Counted from the stretch's first letter, positions 35,024-45,990 are shown. The stretch is DNA of 64,000 bases from Moniliella sp. 'wahieum' (GCA_003971905.1 RSEE01000041.1:62001-126000), one strand, 5' to 3'. The notes: generated by a model not told the origin, from the sequence alone. Made by a program: numbers and translations.

Positions 35024-36640
35024 ATGCGCAGCCACCTCGCCCGCGCCCTCGCCCGCGCCCTCGCCCTCACCGCCCTCCTCGCGCCCCTCGCCGCCGCCCT
35101 GCCCTCGCCCCCGACGCGCTCCTGCCCCTCGCCGACCGCGAGCCCCGCGGCGTCCAGGCCATCCGCCGCGTCTCGCCCCCCCGCTCCAACAAGGACCTCT
35201 ACCCGCCCCCCCGCACCGACCCCTTCTACCTCGCCCCCAGCAACATCAGTCTCTACAAGCCCGGCGACGTCATCCGCAGTCGTGTTATCCAGCCAGAGTA
35301 CAAGGTCTCCGGCGCCGGCCGCACCTCCCAGATCCTCTACCGCACCACCCACCCAGGGCCACCCCTCCGCCACCGTCACCACCGCCATCGAGCCCGCCAA
35401 AGGCTCCCCGCCCCAAATGATGTCCTACCACATCTGGGAAGACTCGACCAACCGCGACTGCGCCGCGTCCTACACCATCCTTCTCGGTAACGAAGCCCCC
35501 AACGTCTTGGTCCTCGGTCCGTATATCTACCTCTTTATCCTTTCTCCTTCTCCTTCATGCCTCTCGCCCCCTCCAGTTGGGGGAAAAAATGGGGCTGCTG
35601 CTGACCGACAGATATGATGCGTTGCTGCCTTGCTGCCTTGCTTATCTGCTACCTCCTCCAGGCGACGATGTACCCGTCTGGTTCGACTTTTTGTTGTCCA
35701 AGGGCATCACCGTTGTCATACCCGACTACGAGGGCCCCAAGTCGGCGCTGTTTGCAGGGTTCCAAGCCGGCTATGCCATCCTCGACTCGGCCCGTGCCGT
35801 GAAAAACTACCTCCATTGGCCCGCCGACGCCAAGGTGACCATGACGGGCTATTCCGAGGGTGCGCACGTCACCTGCTGGGCGGCCAACTTGGCCCCCTCG
35901 TACGCTCCTGAACTGAACATTGTTGGTGTCTCGCACGGTGGCACGCCGATTGACATGGAGCTGACGTTGCGTCACTTTGACAACACGTCCTTCTCTGGCT
36001 TCACGCTTGGAGGCATGCACGGTATGATTGCCGCGTATCCCAAGTTCAACCGTACCATCACCCAGCACGCTCAGCCACGCGTCCTCAATGACCTGGCTAC
36101 CATTTACAAGCCGCCAGTCTGCCACGCCATCTTGCGTGGCCCACAATTTGCCAACATTCCGTACATGGAGATGCTCAATCTGCCCAGCGGGGATCCCTAC
36201 AACGATCCGGTCGTGCGCGCCGTGCTGAACCGCGAAACAATGTGGAACAACAAGTCGTCGGTGGGAGTAGGGTACCCCAAATTCCCCGTATGATCTACCA
36301 AGGCCGGCACGACGATGTGATTAGTTTTGATGCGGTGCAGGCCTATGTCACCCAGCAGTGTCAGCATGGTGCCAACATCCAATTCAACATTTACGAAGCC
36401 AATGCGCACACGGCGCCGCAGTTGGTGATTGGTGGTGACCTGAACGCCATGGCGTTCACTCTACAAGTACTGGGCATTGATGGACAAAAGTTTGTCCCTG
36501 TTCCCTGTGGCTCGCCTACGCCTACGTTGCTCAACTTGATCACCTGGGGGATCGACGAGTTGTTGGGCGGCGACATTCTTGGTGCGTTAGCAGCGCTCTG
36601 GAACGAAGGCCAGGAAGTTCTGGGCAGCATTGGGTTTTAA
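35024..36640 (+). CDS. Secreted triacylglycerol lipase (LIP family)
   Basis: Secretory lipase (the Candida/Malassezia LIP family), an alpha/beta-hydrolase that releases fatty acids outside the cell. The ATG at 35024 starts a signal peptide (MRSHLARALARALALTALLA followed by PLAAALP). Mature sequence includes DPFYLAPSNISLYKPGDVIR, MSYHIWEDSTNRDCAASYTI, and after a 145-nt intron (35517-35661) DDVPVWFDFLLSKGITVVIP. The nucleophile elbow is GYSEGAH near 35850. The likely acid is in YQGRHDDVISFDAV near 36300 and the histidine in YEANAHTAPQL near 36395. The protein ends GQEVLGSIGF at TAA 36638-36640, about 480 residues, a usual size. At least two single-base shifts occur (near 35355 and in a CCCC run near 36288). 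Convergent with the JmjC gene. Confidence 0.88.
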
Positions 36641-37700
36641 CTATCCCACCGCTCTCTGTACCTTTCTTGTCCTATCCTGTCCTGTCCTGTTCCATGTCCT
36701 GTTCCATGTCCTGTTCTATGCCCTGTACCGTCTTGCCTTCTTTCCCAAGACGACCCGATCCCCCCTTTCCCGTTCTCTGTGCACCTTCACCCAAAACGCC
36801 CTTGTTATCCTCGTTTATCCACTCTTGCACCTTCGCACCTGTTGATTCTTTTGGTTTTCGCTTGGTTACGCTCTTCTTACGCTCTTCGTTCCTACGCGCA
36901 CGCGCCTTATCGATCTTCACTGTCTTTCTTCTTGTGGTCGTTTATCTCCCTGTATTCTCTCAGTCCTTCCACCCTCCACCCCCTCACCCCACCCCACCCC
37001 CTCTCCCGCCGTTTCTGCGCGGGTGGTACTCTACCCTGTTGGTTCTCCTGTGCCGCCTCCCGTTCTGTTCTGTTTTGTTTTGTTCCGCTGCGTTTCCTGT
37101 TTACGCGGACTTGGTTGCGTTGTTTGTTACCCTACTGTCGCACTGTCGCACTCCTGAGTGCCTATGCCTGTGCTGTGCCTGTGCCTGTGCTGTGTCTGTG
37201 CCTACTGTGGAACCCACTTTTTTGTATCCACGAACGAGTAGTTGTTGGTCGAGGGTAGATGGGTTCTTGATTTCTTCCTTCTGCCAATGGTACCCCCTTT
37301 GGTTACCCCCTTTGGAGATGGCTATGACTATGGGTATGGGTATGGGTCCAGTTACGATAGGTGGGTCTGCGTATGCGTATGCGTATGCGGATGCGGATGT
37401 GTTGTCTTGCATCCGAATCGCCCTCGTCGCTCCGTAAGTTCGGTCCCACCCGCCGAGGATGAAGTGTATGTGCAAAAGACAAAGGGACAGAACAGGGCAG
37501 GGCGAAACAACCCATCCTATCCCAACCCAGCCGGACCACACCTCCGAACTCCGAACTCCGAACTCAAAACTCAGAACCACATGGATACGGACGCGCTCTG
37601 TGCACAAGCCAACCCCACGCGGAAACCCGTACCAGCCGTACAATCCGTACCAGCAGTACAACCAATCAGTAGAGTCAGTACAGTCAGTTTCCTCGTCCAG
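36641..37700. other. Convergent intergenic region
   Basis: T/C-rich on the plus strand, with CTGTCC and TGTTCCATGTCC repeats just after the lipase stop (36665-36720), TGTGCCTG repeats near 37170-37200 and GTATGC repeats near 37370-37400. It must hold the 3' ends of the two converging transcripts; no gene recognised. Confidence 0.5.
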
Positions 37701-39998
37701 TCAGTTGCGCAGGGCAGATACAGCGTGGCCAAGCAGGCGGCACGCACGATGGACTTCTGCTCGGAACCAACGTACCCGTTCGCAACTCTTGAGCGCATGC
37801 CACCAGCGCGGGGGCAAAAATAGCAGATCGCCCGGGTACAGCGTGCTGACTCGTGCTTCGGACGCAAGCATCACGAGTGGGGAGACGGTGGGATCAGGAT
37901 CAGGATCAGGATCGGGATCAAGACCAGGATGCAAATCCGGCTCGAGATCGAGATCGAGAGGCGGAGCAAAAACGTCAAAGGTAGCTGTGTTTCCCTGCGG
38001 GGTAAGTGCGCCACCTCGGTTCGCGTGGGGGGAGCGATCCAAACGCGTTTGGAGCCGACGAGTTGAACAAAGCAATTATAAAACGGGTCGGTATGAGCTG
38101 GGGAGAGGGTACGTTTTGGGCCGAGCCACGCATTGACCACGACCGTTGGGTCGCCCGCTGGGTCCAGTGGAGGCGCGTACCGGCACGCGCACATTGGTCC
38201 ACTGGTAGCGGTGTGGGGCATGCACATGCGCCCGAAGGCCCGGGCGGTAAGGCGTACACCACGTCCGGCACTACAATGTCTTTCCATAGCGCGGGGAATT
38301 GGCTCAACAAATCGTACTGCGCCAAGTAGCATACCTTGTCGTCCGACCCATCTGGCTCATTTGGCTCATTTTGCCCATCTGGCCCATCAAGCCCATTCGA
38401 CGACCTCCTTCTCACCTGGCCCACGCGAGGAAGCACCCAATGAGCGTGCCTGTGGCAGCGGGGAGCTACGTTACCCCGCTTTTCTTGTGGGTGTATCCGG
38501 GCCCGGGGCAGGAACAAGGGTAGACGGTAGGAGGTGGTGTGCATGTGCATCCCATCCAGCGCAATGCAAAACCGAGCAAAGTCCATGACCTCTTGGTGCC
38601 ATTGAGATGAGGTATAAGTTGTGCCCACTTCGACAGGCACGAGTCTAGCTGCGCCAGCTACGTGGCGCAAGTAGTGTGCATTGGGCCACTTGTGTACAGC
38701 GGGCCAGGCACGTGCGAATCCCCGCACGATAAATGCGTGCTCCACCAGCGCTCGTGATGCCCTTGCCCTGCTTGGGTTTTGGCCTCGGCCTTGGGAGTGG
38801 GAGTGGAATTGGGATTGGGGGTGAGATTGGGATTGGTAGGCGGAGCAGGAGAGGCGAGGAAAAGGGAAGGTAAGAAGTTCGACTCGGGAATGGGCAGCAA
38901 AGGCAAGTGGGAGCTGATCCGTCTTGTTTTTCTTCCTTCGTGCCGTTTCCGTTTTCCTTGGCTTGGGCCCGAGGCGGGTGGAGCCAACGAAGGAGAGGAA
39001 GGAGAGGAAGGAGAGGAAACGGATGAGCCAACCGGCCCACCGTCCCCCTCTTGCCTCCCTTGCCTCCCTATGCTCCCTTGCTCATGTGTACCTTGCGTAG
39101 GTTGGCTCTCTTTCCATGCCACGCCTTGGCTCGCCTCGTGGCCCGTAGCAAGCCATCCATGGGCCTGAGGAACGGGCTCGGGGTCGGCATGGTATTGCGC
39201 CTCGGGGGAGCGAGAGCGTGGACCAAGGCAAGAGCAAGAGCCAGAGCCAGAACCAGAGCAAGCTCCAGATCCAGGCAAGCGTTGTTGTAGCCAGGCGACC
39301 ATGGCGAGGACGTGGTCGTGACGTGGTTCGTGGTCCGCGTGCCATGCGGGGGCGCCCGAGACGATCAAGGCGGTATCCAGGATGTGAATGGCTTGAACCA
39401 CACGTGTTTCCGTATCTTTCCCGTCGTACCCGTCTTGCCCGTCTTGTCCGTCTTGCCCGTCTTGTCCGTCTTGCCCGTTTTGTGCGTCTTGCCCGTCGTG
39501 CTCGCGTGCATCAGGCGGGTGCGGGTGCTCGCTTGGCTCAGGACGATGCGGTGGGAGGGACAGAGCCAGGTCCACGGCCCAAGCCAGCGCTACGTCATCA
39601 GCGCGCGGATCCAGTGGGTAACGTGGAGCGGAGCGCGTCGTTGGATGCCGTGTTGAACCAAGCTCCAGAGGGAGGGGAAGTCGAGCGCAGGACAAGGGGA
39701 GGAACAAGCTGGGTAAGAGCATGGAGGAGAGTGTGGAGGAGAAGCCGAAGGAGAAGGAGAACGTAGAGAAGAAGTAGAAGAAGTAGAAGAAGGAGGAGGA
39801 GGCGGGGGGGGGAGCACCGTACGGGCCCAGTGGCGCAGGTGGATGCAACACTGCACTTCTTTCCTTGGTAGCTTGGTCAGTGGAGCTGGGAGCGCACGCG
39901 GGTGCGAAGCCCGAGGCGAGGAGGACGAGGATGGGGGCGAGCGGATCGCCCTCGGTGTCGGTGTCGTGTTCGGGCCAGGGCGAGGGCGAGGGCGACAT
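37701..39998 (-). CDS. JmjC-domain oxygenase (JMJD5-like)
   Basis: Fe(II)/2-oxoglutarate-dependent hydroxylase or demethylase of the JMJD5/KDM8 class. Reading the minus strand: an N-terminal helical region with ADDVALAWAVDLAL and a (GQD)n spacer near 39440, then EHAFIVRGFARAWPAVHKWP, AHYLRHVAGAARLVPVEVGT and SSQWHQEVMDFARFC near 38600, VCYLAQYDLLSQFPALWKDI near 38300, and the iron site HTD in LSPAHTDPFYNCF near 38095 with KRVWIAPP after it. The distal histidine is in YPGDLLFLPPRWWHALKS near 37800. A D-P-rich dipeptide run (DPDPDPDPDP) sits between the last two elements. The locus is about 765 codons, nearly double JMJD5, owing to low-complexity inserts. Several frame shifts occur. Start chosen at 39998; the C-terminal frame after WWHALKS is uncertain. 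Confidence 0.8.
39420..39482 (+). repeat. Nine-base array in JmjC gene
   Basis: CCCGTCTTG/TCCGTCTTG units repeated about seven times; the minus strand reads Gly-Gln-Asp repeats. Confidence 0.85.
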
Positions 39999-40559
39999 GG
40001 GGGAAGTAGCGGGGCAAACGGCAGCCGACGAAAGAATGGTGGATGGTGGGGTTACGGGTGGGGGCGTGGTCAGATCTCAGAGCGAACGAGACGGCATGAA
40101 CGTGAGTACTGAGTGAGGGAGGCTGGCGAGTGGGGAGAGGGCGAGGCGACTGGATGGAGCCATACGGCCGTGCGAGCGTAGCGCACATACCAAGGCGTGT
40201 GACATGTGACATGTGATGTGCACGTGACGTCGACGCGTCCCCTCTTCATGCAAGGACATCCTTCTCCTCGTCGACGTGAGGGACGGCGAAGGGGGAGACA
40301 CCATGTGTACGCGCTGGCCTGCATGCCAATCAGAGTCGGCGGTGGACCGAAGCAGAACGATAGAGAGAGAGGAGAACGGGCCAAGGAACGAATAAAGAGG
40401 GCCAGAGGGCAAGAGGGAGGGCAAGAGGGCCAGAGGGCAAGAGGGCAAGAGGGCAAGAGGGCAAGAGGGCAAGAGGGCAAGAGCAAGACCCTGAGGCCCG
40501 TAGGGAAACAGGAAAAAAGGAGAGAGATGGACACACACCAAATTCAATTACAGTACCAG
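39999..40559. other. Intergenic with octamer array
   Basis: Upstream of the JmjC gene. Contains a TGACATG heptamer pair at 40197-40220, a CACGTGACGTCGACG stretch after it, and the GAGGGCAA array. No gene recognised. Confidence 0.5.
40397..40487 (+). repeat. GAGGGCAA octamer array
   Basis: About ten copies of an eight-base unit, some with one-base variants (GAGGGCCA). Confidence 0.85.
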
Positions 40560-40922
40560 CTAAAATCGAACACGAAGATGAAGAAGATGAGGAAGATGAG
40601 AGTAGGGCAGGGCGCGGTACACGATCCATCCGAGCCAGACAAACGTTAAAACAGACACCAGCGCGATCGAGGCCAAGAACAGAATGCAATTTGATATGCT
40701 GTGTGCACAGAACATGGGGCTTAAGGGCAGGACAAGAAGCGAGCGCAAGGCAGGGGGGAGGGGGGGACTAGGACAACAGGATACCGGTTCACCAGGGCAA
40801 CAAGGGGGACAACAGAGCACCCATGCAAGAGGGGCAACAAGTAGGAGGGCGACCGACTGAGGCGCAAGAGGAACAAGCGAGGCGACAATGGCAACAATGG
40901 AACCAAGTACCAAGGCGGACAA
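40560..40922 (-). CDS. Candidate small membrane protein
   Basis: A 120-codon minus-strand frame with two strongly hydrophobic stretches: LGSIVAIVASLVPLAPQSVA followed by LLLVAPLAWVLCC, and SNCILFLASIALVSVLTFVW followed by LGWIVYRALP. Between them is a Cys/Pro-rich link. The frame can be extended upstream through AQSAQSQWKRYVLSALVLGS, so the first Met shown may not be the true start. The sequence is more protein-like than the repeat-derived frames around it, but no family is recognised and the right flank is pure microsatellite. Confidence 0.3.
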   Translation of the reverse strand: MSALVLGSIVAIVASLVPLAPQSVALLLVAPLAWVLCCPPCCPGEPVSCCPSPPLPPALRSLLVLPLSPMFCAHSISNCILFLASIALVSVLTFVWLGWIVYRALPYSHLPHLLHLRVRF

Positions 40923-40999
40923 GACGTAGCGCTTCCATTGACTCTGGGCGCTCTGGGCGTCGCAGCCGGGGGGGGGGGGGGGGCAAGCGCGCCAACGGT

Positions 41000-41273
41000 A
41001 ATGATAGGATAGGATAGGATCAGATAGGATAGCATAGGATAGGATAAGATAGGGTAAGGTAGAATAGGATCAGACAAAATAGGATAGCATAGCATAGCAT
41101 AGCATAGCATAGCATAGCATAGCATAGCATAGCATAGCATAGCATAGCATAGCATAGCATAGCATAGCAATAGCATAGCATAGCATAGCATAGCAGATGC
41201 ATAGCATAGCATAGCATAGCATAGCATAGCATAGCATAGCATAGCATAGCATAGCATAGCATAGCATAGCATA
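41000..41273 (+). repeat. ATAGC/AGGAT pentamer satellite
   Basis: About 270 bases of five-base units: first AGGAT/AGATA variants (41000-41083), then almost pure AGCAT (41084-41273) with two small interruptions. Between genes. Confidence 0.95.
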
Positions 41274-41589
41274 TAGGAGAGGAGAGGAGAGGAGTAAGGA
41301 CGCGCGGGACGGGCCGACGAGCAATGTCGATGAGCTGGTACTAAGATGCATGAGCATGAGCTGGGCGGCACGGCAAGCAAGCAAGCATTGAAGGCCAAAA
41401 CCAAACAACAAACCAAAAAAAAAAAACAAAAAAGATAACCCTGAGCACCAAACTCGGTGTCCGGTACCCTGTACAGGCAGCAGAGCAGAACGAACCCCAT
41501 AGCCCGTAACCCGGGACCTGCGAGCACCTGTACCGCAGCGCGCGGGGGGGGGAGGGGGGGGGGAAATAAACGTTAAACCGGTACCTGGG
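41274..41589. other. Spacer next to pentamer satellite
   Basis: Short spacer between the satellite and the RRM gene with an A-rich tract near 41400-41435 and G-rich tracts near 41545-41565. No gene seen. Confidence 0.4.
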
Positions 41590-43494
41590 TCACGGATCCG
41601 CGGGGCCAGGCGCAACGGCCGTCGCAGGCGGACTGCGTCCGGGGGGAGACCAATACCGGTTGATCAGTTTCGGTTTGGCAATAGGATTGGGTGTGGAATT
41701 GGAATTGGAAGTGGAATTGGAATTGGAATTGGGATTGGGATTGGGGTTCTGGGTGGAATTGGGATGAGGATGAGGATGAGGACGAGGACTGGAAGTCGGT
41801 GCGAGTTGGGACGTGAGCGAGGTAGGGTCGGCCAACGCCGGTCGGGTAGGGGGACTAGTGAGTCCCGGGAGGAGGAGCTGCGCCCAAACGGGGGAAGTGG
41901 ATCGGCTGGAAGACTGGCCCGGAGGCCCGGGGGGGGAGAGAAGCGTGGGTAGAGGAAGATGTAGAAGTGGATCCGGGAGGGACATGGACGAGTTCAAAGG
42001 CAACGGACCGAGGCCAAGTGGGCTAACAGGTCCAGGGGAAACGGTAACGTGAGTGGTGGTGAACTGAGCGGGCCGAGCGGGGCAAGGGAAGCACCAAGTC
42101 CAAAGTTACCACTGGCAAAGCTACTGCTTCACCGAGACTGTTGATGCCTGCGATCCCTGGCGAAAGGGAGCCCGTAGACCGGGGGGCAGACCGCCTAACG
42201 GGACCATGCCGAGACCGGGATTGCGCAGCTCCGAGGGCGCGAGGAAAGGGTGCCGATCGCCTGTTTGGCGGGACAGATGGGGCAGCGGGTGAGGGTGAGG
42301 GGGCTCAAGGACGGGTGGTGAGCCGAGTGTGAGCAGTGGGTCCCATTCCCGATGCTAAGCCCGCAGGACCAGGAGGCGACATGGACCCCGTTCCGCCGCC
42401 CGCTAAGGTCCGTGACGATTTGGTGTGCAAGTTCTTTTTGGCCATCTCCGTCTTGAGCACACACCCGCGTTCCGCATCGACCATCCGACCATTGAGGAAA
42501 TCACGCGCGCTCATCGCTTCGCCACGAGTGCGAAATTTGGCGAACCCAATGATTTGTTCGGTCCGGTTTCGCGCGGTTGGAGCACCAGGACCAGGACCAG
42601 GACCACCACCACCACCAGGACCACGCGCCACCAGCGAGTGAGGAGCCGAGTGGGCTGAGGGGGCCCGAGGCATTGCTCGCTGCACCTGGGCGCATGGCGC
42701 CGGACCGAGGGGGAAGAAGGCCTCTTCCTGGGTCTGATTGGGCAGTGTGGGGAACTTGAGTGACGCCGCCTCAAAGCCACGGGCAAGACAAAGTAATTGG
42801 TAAACTCGCGCTCGGTAATGTCGTCGGGGAAGCCAGCAAGGAAGACGGTGGTGATCTCCTCGTTGGGGTCCTGCTTGAGCCGGTTTGGGAACGGAGGTTC
42901 CGCTAGGTGCAGGGGCAGGGGCAGGACCGGGACCGGGACCAGGACCAGGACCGGGGCCAGGACCAGGGCCAGGACCGGGAACCGGGACCGGGAGCACCAG
43001 AAAGAGGGGGTACGTTTGGAGGTGGGAGGGGCCCGGGGCGGAGGGATAGCCGCGATGGGCGGGCGGCAGGAGGAGGCAGTGCGGATGGGGGCTTGTGGGT
43101 GGGCGGGAGGTAATAGTAGTTGGGGTTGGGGTTGGGGGCGTGCGCATCGGCGAGCGGGGAGCTGGGGAGCGGCGGGGGCTGTGGGCTGGAGCTGGAGCGG
43201 GCGTCGGCGGGCGGGGCGGGGGCGGGGGCGAGGGCGAGGTGGCGGAAGAGGGGGCGAGGTCGGCGTCGGAGGCGAGCGGGGCATGTCGAACGGGGCGGCG
43301 GGCTCGAAGGGGCCGGCGGGGCGGAGAGGGCAGGGTGGTAGGCGGGGTAGGCGGCGGCGGGGGCGGCGGGCGCGGGGGCGGCGGCGGGGGTCGGGGGCGT
43401 CGAAGGCGAAGAGGTCGTTGGCGCCCCAGAAGCGGTCGCCGGGGGACGAGGCGAACTGGTGCAGCTCGCCCGTCGACGGCGGCGCAGAGGACAT
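41590..43494 (-). CDS. RRM protein, Whi3-type
   Basis: RNA-binding protein with one visible RNA-recognition motif of the Whi3 type (mRNA binding linked to cell-cycle and morphogenesis control in fungi). ATG at 43494 starts MSSAPPSTGELHQFASSPGD followed by RFWGANDLFAFDAPDP. After a long Pro/Arg/Gly-rich part comes EEITTVFLAGFPDDITEREF (RNP2 = VFLAGF, near 42850), then GFEAASLKFP; RNP1 follows only after about 60 low-complexity residues as QIIGFAKFRTRGEAMSARDF near 42530, then LNGRMVDAERGCVLKTEMAK and KNLHTK. That block is diagnostic. The tail is Ser/Pro/Asn-rich (NPNPNPNSNSNSTSNSNST) and ends at 41590 in one frame; the exact end is uncertain. No second RRM is seen. Several frame shifts. Confidence 0.7.
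41698..41790 (+). repeat. GGAATT and GATGAG hexamers
   Basis: Six-base units in the 3' coding part of the RRM gene, giving Asn-Ser/Asn-Pro and then Pro-His dipeptides on the minus strand. Confidence 0.85.
42900..42995 (+). repeat. GGACCR hexamer array
   Basis: About fourteen six-base units (GGACCG/GGACCA) just ahead of the RRM on the coding strand. Confidence 0.85.
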
Positions 43495-43962
43495 GGCGGG
43501 GGGTAACGTTAATGAGCGCGACGCGTCGGGCAGGCGCAGCAGCAAACACGCAACCACGCAAACACGCCAACACGCGAACACGGCGACTGGTGGTGGTGCG
43601 CTGCGCAGGAGCGTCGCCGCGCGCCGCGCCTCGCCGCCCGAAGCTTGCGTGCACAGCCGCGTCCCCACACCGGCCCCGTGCCTCCCGCCCAGCGCGTGCG
43701 CGCGTGCCTGCCCGTGTGCCTGCCGCCCCGGGTGCGCACCGCGCCAGTGCGCGGTCATCGCAGCCACCGGCATGTGCAGACGGACGCACCAGCCGACTGC
43801 CCAGCCTCCTGCCAGTGCCCCAGTGCCTCATGCAGCGTGCAGCGGCCAAGCCACCGTCTGCCCCCTGCATTCGCTCTGGCGGCGGAACGGCAGGGAGGAC
43901 ACTGCCTCCGTGCAGCACGTCTGGCCTGCACTGGCCCCGCCAGCTCTGCAGCTGGCCCAGGG

Positions 43963-43990
43963 GCATCATGCATCATGCATCATGCATCCA
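43963..43990. repeat. GCATCAT heptamer x4
   Basis: Three perfect and one imperfect copy; contains the palindrome ATGCAT. Confidence 0.9.
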
Positions 43991-44023
43991 TCTTCAAGCT
44001 TCAATCTGATCGAGGCAAACGAT

Positions 44024-44051
44024 GGTCACCGGTCACCGGTCACCGGTCACC
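44024..44051. repeat. GGTCACC heptamer x4
   Basis: Four perfect tandem copies of the palindrome-like word GGTCACC (also readable as ACCGGT junctions). Confidence 0.95.
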
Positions 44052-44212
44052 ACGCTGTGGTTGACAATTCACATCACATGTGACAAGGCACTTGCGCATG
44101 CCGGCACATCACTGCCTTACGCCCCCCGTATAGCACAGCGCCCAATGTGGCCTGGGGGGTGGCTACTACTACTTGAGAACACGTCGCATCCTAGTCCCTA
44201 CTTAGTCCCTAG

Positions 44213-44252
44213 CCACTACCCACTACCCACTACCCACTACCCACTACCCACT
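44213..44252. repeat. CCACTAC heptamer array
   Basis: Five to six perfect tandem copies, flanked by TAGTCCC-type repeats on the left. Confidence 0.95.
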
Positions 44253-44730
44253 AGTCATTTCTTTTGCAAGATGCCGGGTTTTGATGATCCCGACACAGCC
44301 TTCTTCTCCTTAGTGACTAGTAGGGACTCGTGAATCTGCCCCCTTCGTTTTTCTTGGGTTATGGGCAGGCAGAGTCCCGGATCCATGTCACATGTCATCG
44401 ACCATCTCTTGCGACGTAGCAGTCGGACCATGGCGGGGGCACACAATACACAAACACAATCCACCGTAGAATAGGCCCTGATCGATGGAATGCCAGTCAT
44501 TGCGACGGCAGAGAACATCGTACCAAATTCCACCAAGGATTAATTATCTTCTTCTACCATCAACGTAAGAAGGGACGCTGGACTAGGGCCCAAGTCACAA
44601 TGTCTACTGCGTGTACAAAACTAGGGGACCACCGGGTCTACGGTCCGGTCAGCTGCGGCTTCGCCCGCCTGGTGTGCTGGTATACAATGCAGTGTCAGGG
44701 CTCTGCCTATCCTTTAATTCCACACGGATG

Positions 44731-44762
44731 TGGTCGATGGTCGATGGTCGATGGTCGATGGC
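44731..44762. repeat. GGTCGAT heptamer x4
   Basis: Four tandem copies between genes. Confidence 0.95.
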
Positions 44763-44865
44763 AGGCCTCCCACCGTATTATACAGACCAACAGTTCTACA
44801 ATGTGCACTGATGAATTTGGCCTGCTGACGTTCTGACGTGGTTTCCCCCGCATACTCATCATCAA

Positions 44866-44930
44866 GCTTCAAGGTCCCGAGTCAAACGTCAAGCGTCAAG
44901 CTCTCAAGCCTCAAGCCTCAAGCTCCAAGA
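44866..44930. repeat. TCAAGCC/AAGCTTC heptamer cluster
   Basis: Starts CATCAAGCTTCAAGG, then seven-base units GTCAAAC, GTCAAGC, GTCAAGC, TCTCAAG, CCTCAAG, CCTCAAG. Related to the AAGCTT clusters elsewhere. Confidence 0.8.
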
Positions 44931-45301
44931 CGGCCAGACTCACGGTGCCCGATGCCCGTTGCACGCGTCAAACCTGCGCTGCTCACTGCGGCCGTACTAC
45001 GTGCTGGTGTCCAACTTACCGGTTACCCCTACAGCGGCCACATGGCCACCCGGTCTCGCACTAAGATCTAAGAGCAAGGACCCGAGCAGGTCTCAAATCA
45101 AGGGGGGGCGGGGGGGGGGGGCAAAACATGCTGGTACAGTCTGGTTTGGTATAGTGCATCAGGCATATTGGGGAAAGGGGAGGGATCGAGTGGCGGTACG
45201 GAGTGGGATGCGGGGGCGTGTTCAACAGGTGGGGGGGGGCCGAGTCTCAATGGATCATGATTGGTAGGTCGCCTGGGAGAACGGTATTAGGGTGGGTGCG
45301 C

Positions 45302-45336
45302 GGAACGAGGAACAAGGAACAAGGAACGAGGAAGAA
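45302..45336. repeat. GGAACRA heptamer x5
   Basis: Five tandem seven-base copies with one-base variants. Confidence 0.9.
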
Positions 45337-45535
45337 GAAAAGGGAACGGATGATGGATGAATGGGGACTAAACGGTTGCTCCGTCGTGTGCAGAGAATAA
45401 GAGAGAGAGAGAGACGAGAAAGAGAATGTGTGCTGTGGGGGGGGGTGGCATGGAACGTTCTGATACGGGTGGGATGGTTGGAGGGGGGGCGCAGTGGATC
45501 CGAAACACTGACTTGTAGTAGTGCGTTAGTTCAAT

Positions 45536-45835
45536 TCACTTGGTCGTCTTGATCGGTCGAATGGCAGCCTTGCAGTTGCTGCAGTTTCCGGGCTGATCAA
45601 GCGGGCGTGGGTGTGGCAGATGGGGCACTCGATTGCGCTGGGAGGGATGATCGATGGGAGGGAAAGCAAAGATCAGGAGTCGGGGGTTAGGGGTCAGTAC
45701 GTGGTCACAGTCCGGTCCATTGGGTATGAGAGATAGGATGATTCGATGATGGATGGGAAGGCTCCGAGGTTACCTGTGGGCCTCGGATGGACCAGGCTAG
45801 TAGGCGGGAAGGGAGGAGGGGACGTACAAGGCCAT
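45536..45835 (-). CDS. Candidate 36-residue zinc-binding protein
   Basis: Two exons fit on the minus strand. Exon 1 is ATGGCCTT (45835-45828), then an intron 45638-45827 (GTACGT..CCCAG, 190 nt), then exon 2 ending at TGA 45536-45538. The joined peptide reads MAFAIECPICHTHARL and then DQPGNCSNCKAAIRPIKTTK, with two CxxC pairs 16 residues apart, the layout of a small zinc ribbon. One single-base shift between CHTHAR and DQPG is needed, in line with the rest of the window. I do not recognise the family. Evidence for a gene is the paired CxxC motifs, good splice sites and a lysine-ended natural stop; against it is the very short first exon. Confidence 0.45.
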
Positions 45836-45947
45836 TGTGGGAACCGCAGAGGATATGCGTTTGGGGTTTTGGGTTTTGGGTTCTGGGTGGCGTGCGAAAA
45901 AGGAGGGAGCCAGTGAGGATGCCGTGGTGGGTAAAGCCGGGCGGGGA

Positions 45948-45990
<43 letters not shown>

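Larger units (their letters stand above)
43495..45535. other. Intergenic with five heptamer arrays
   Basis: About 2 kb without a supportable gene. Seven-base arrays occur at 43963-43990, 44024-44051, 44213-44252, 44731-44762, 44881-44928 and 45302-45336. The first 500 bases should hold the RRM gene promoter. Confidence 0.6.

Noticed and set aside
43963-44762. Series of short repeats that could suggest a CRISPR array
   Set aside because: Units are 7 bases without spacers, differ from block to block, and the genome is eukaryotic.
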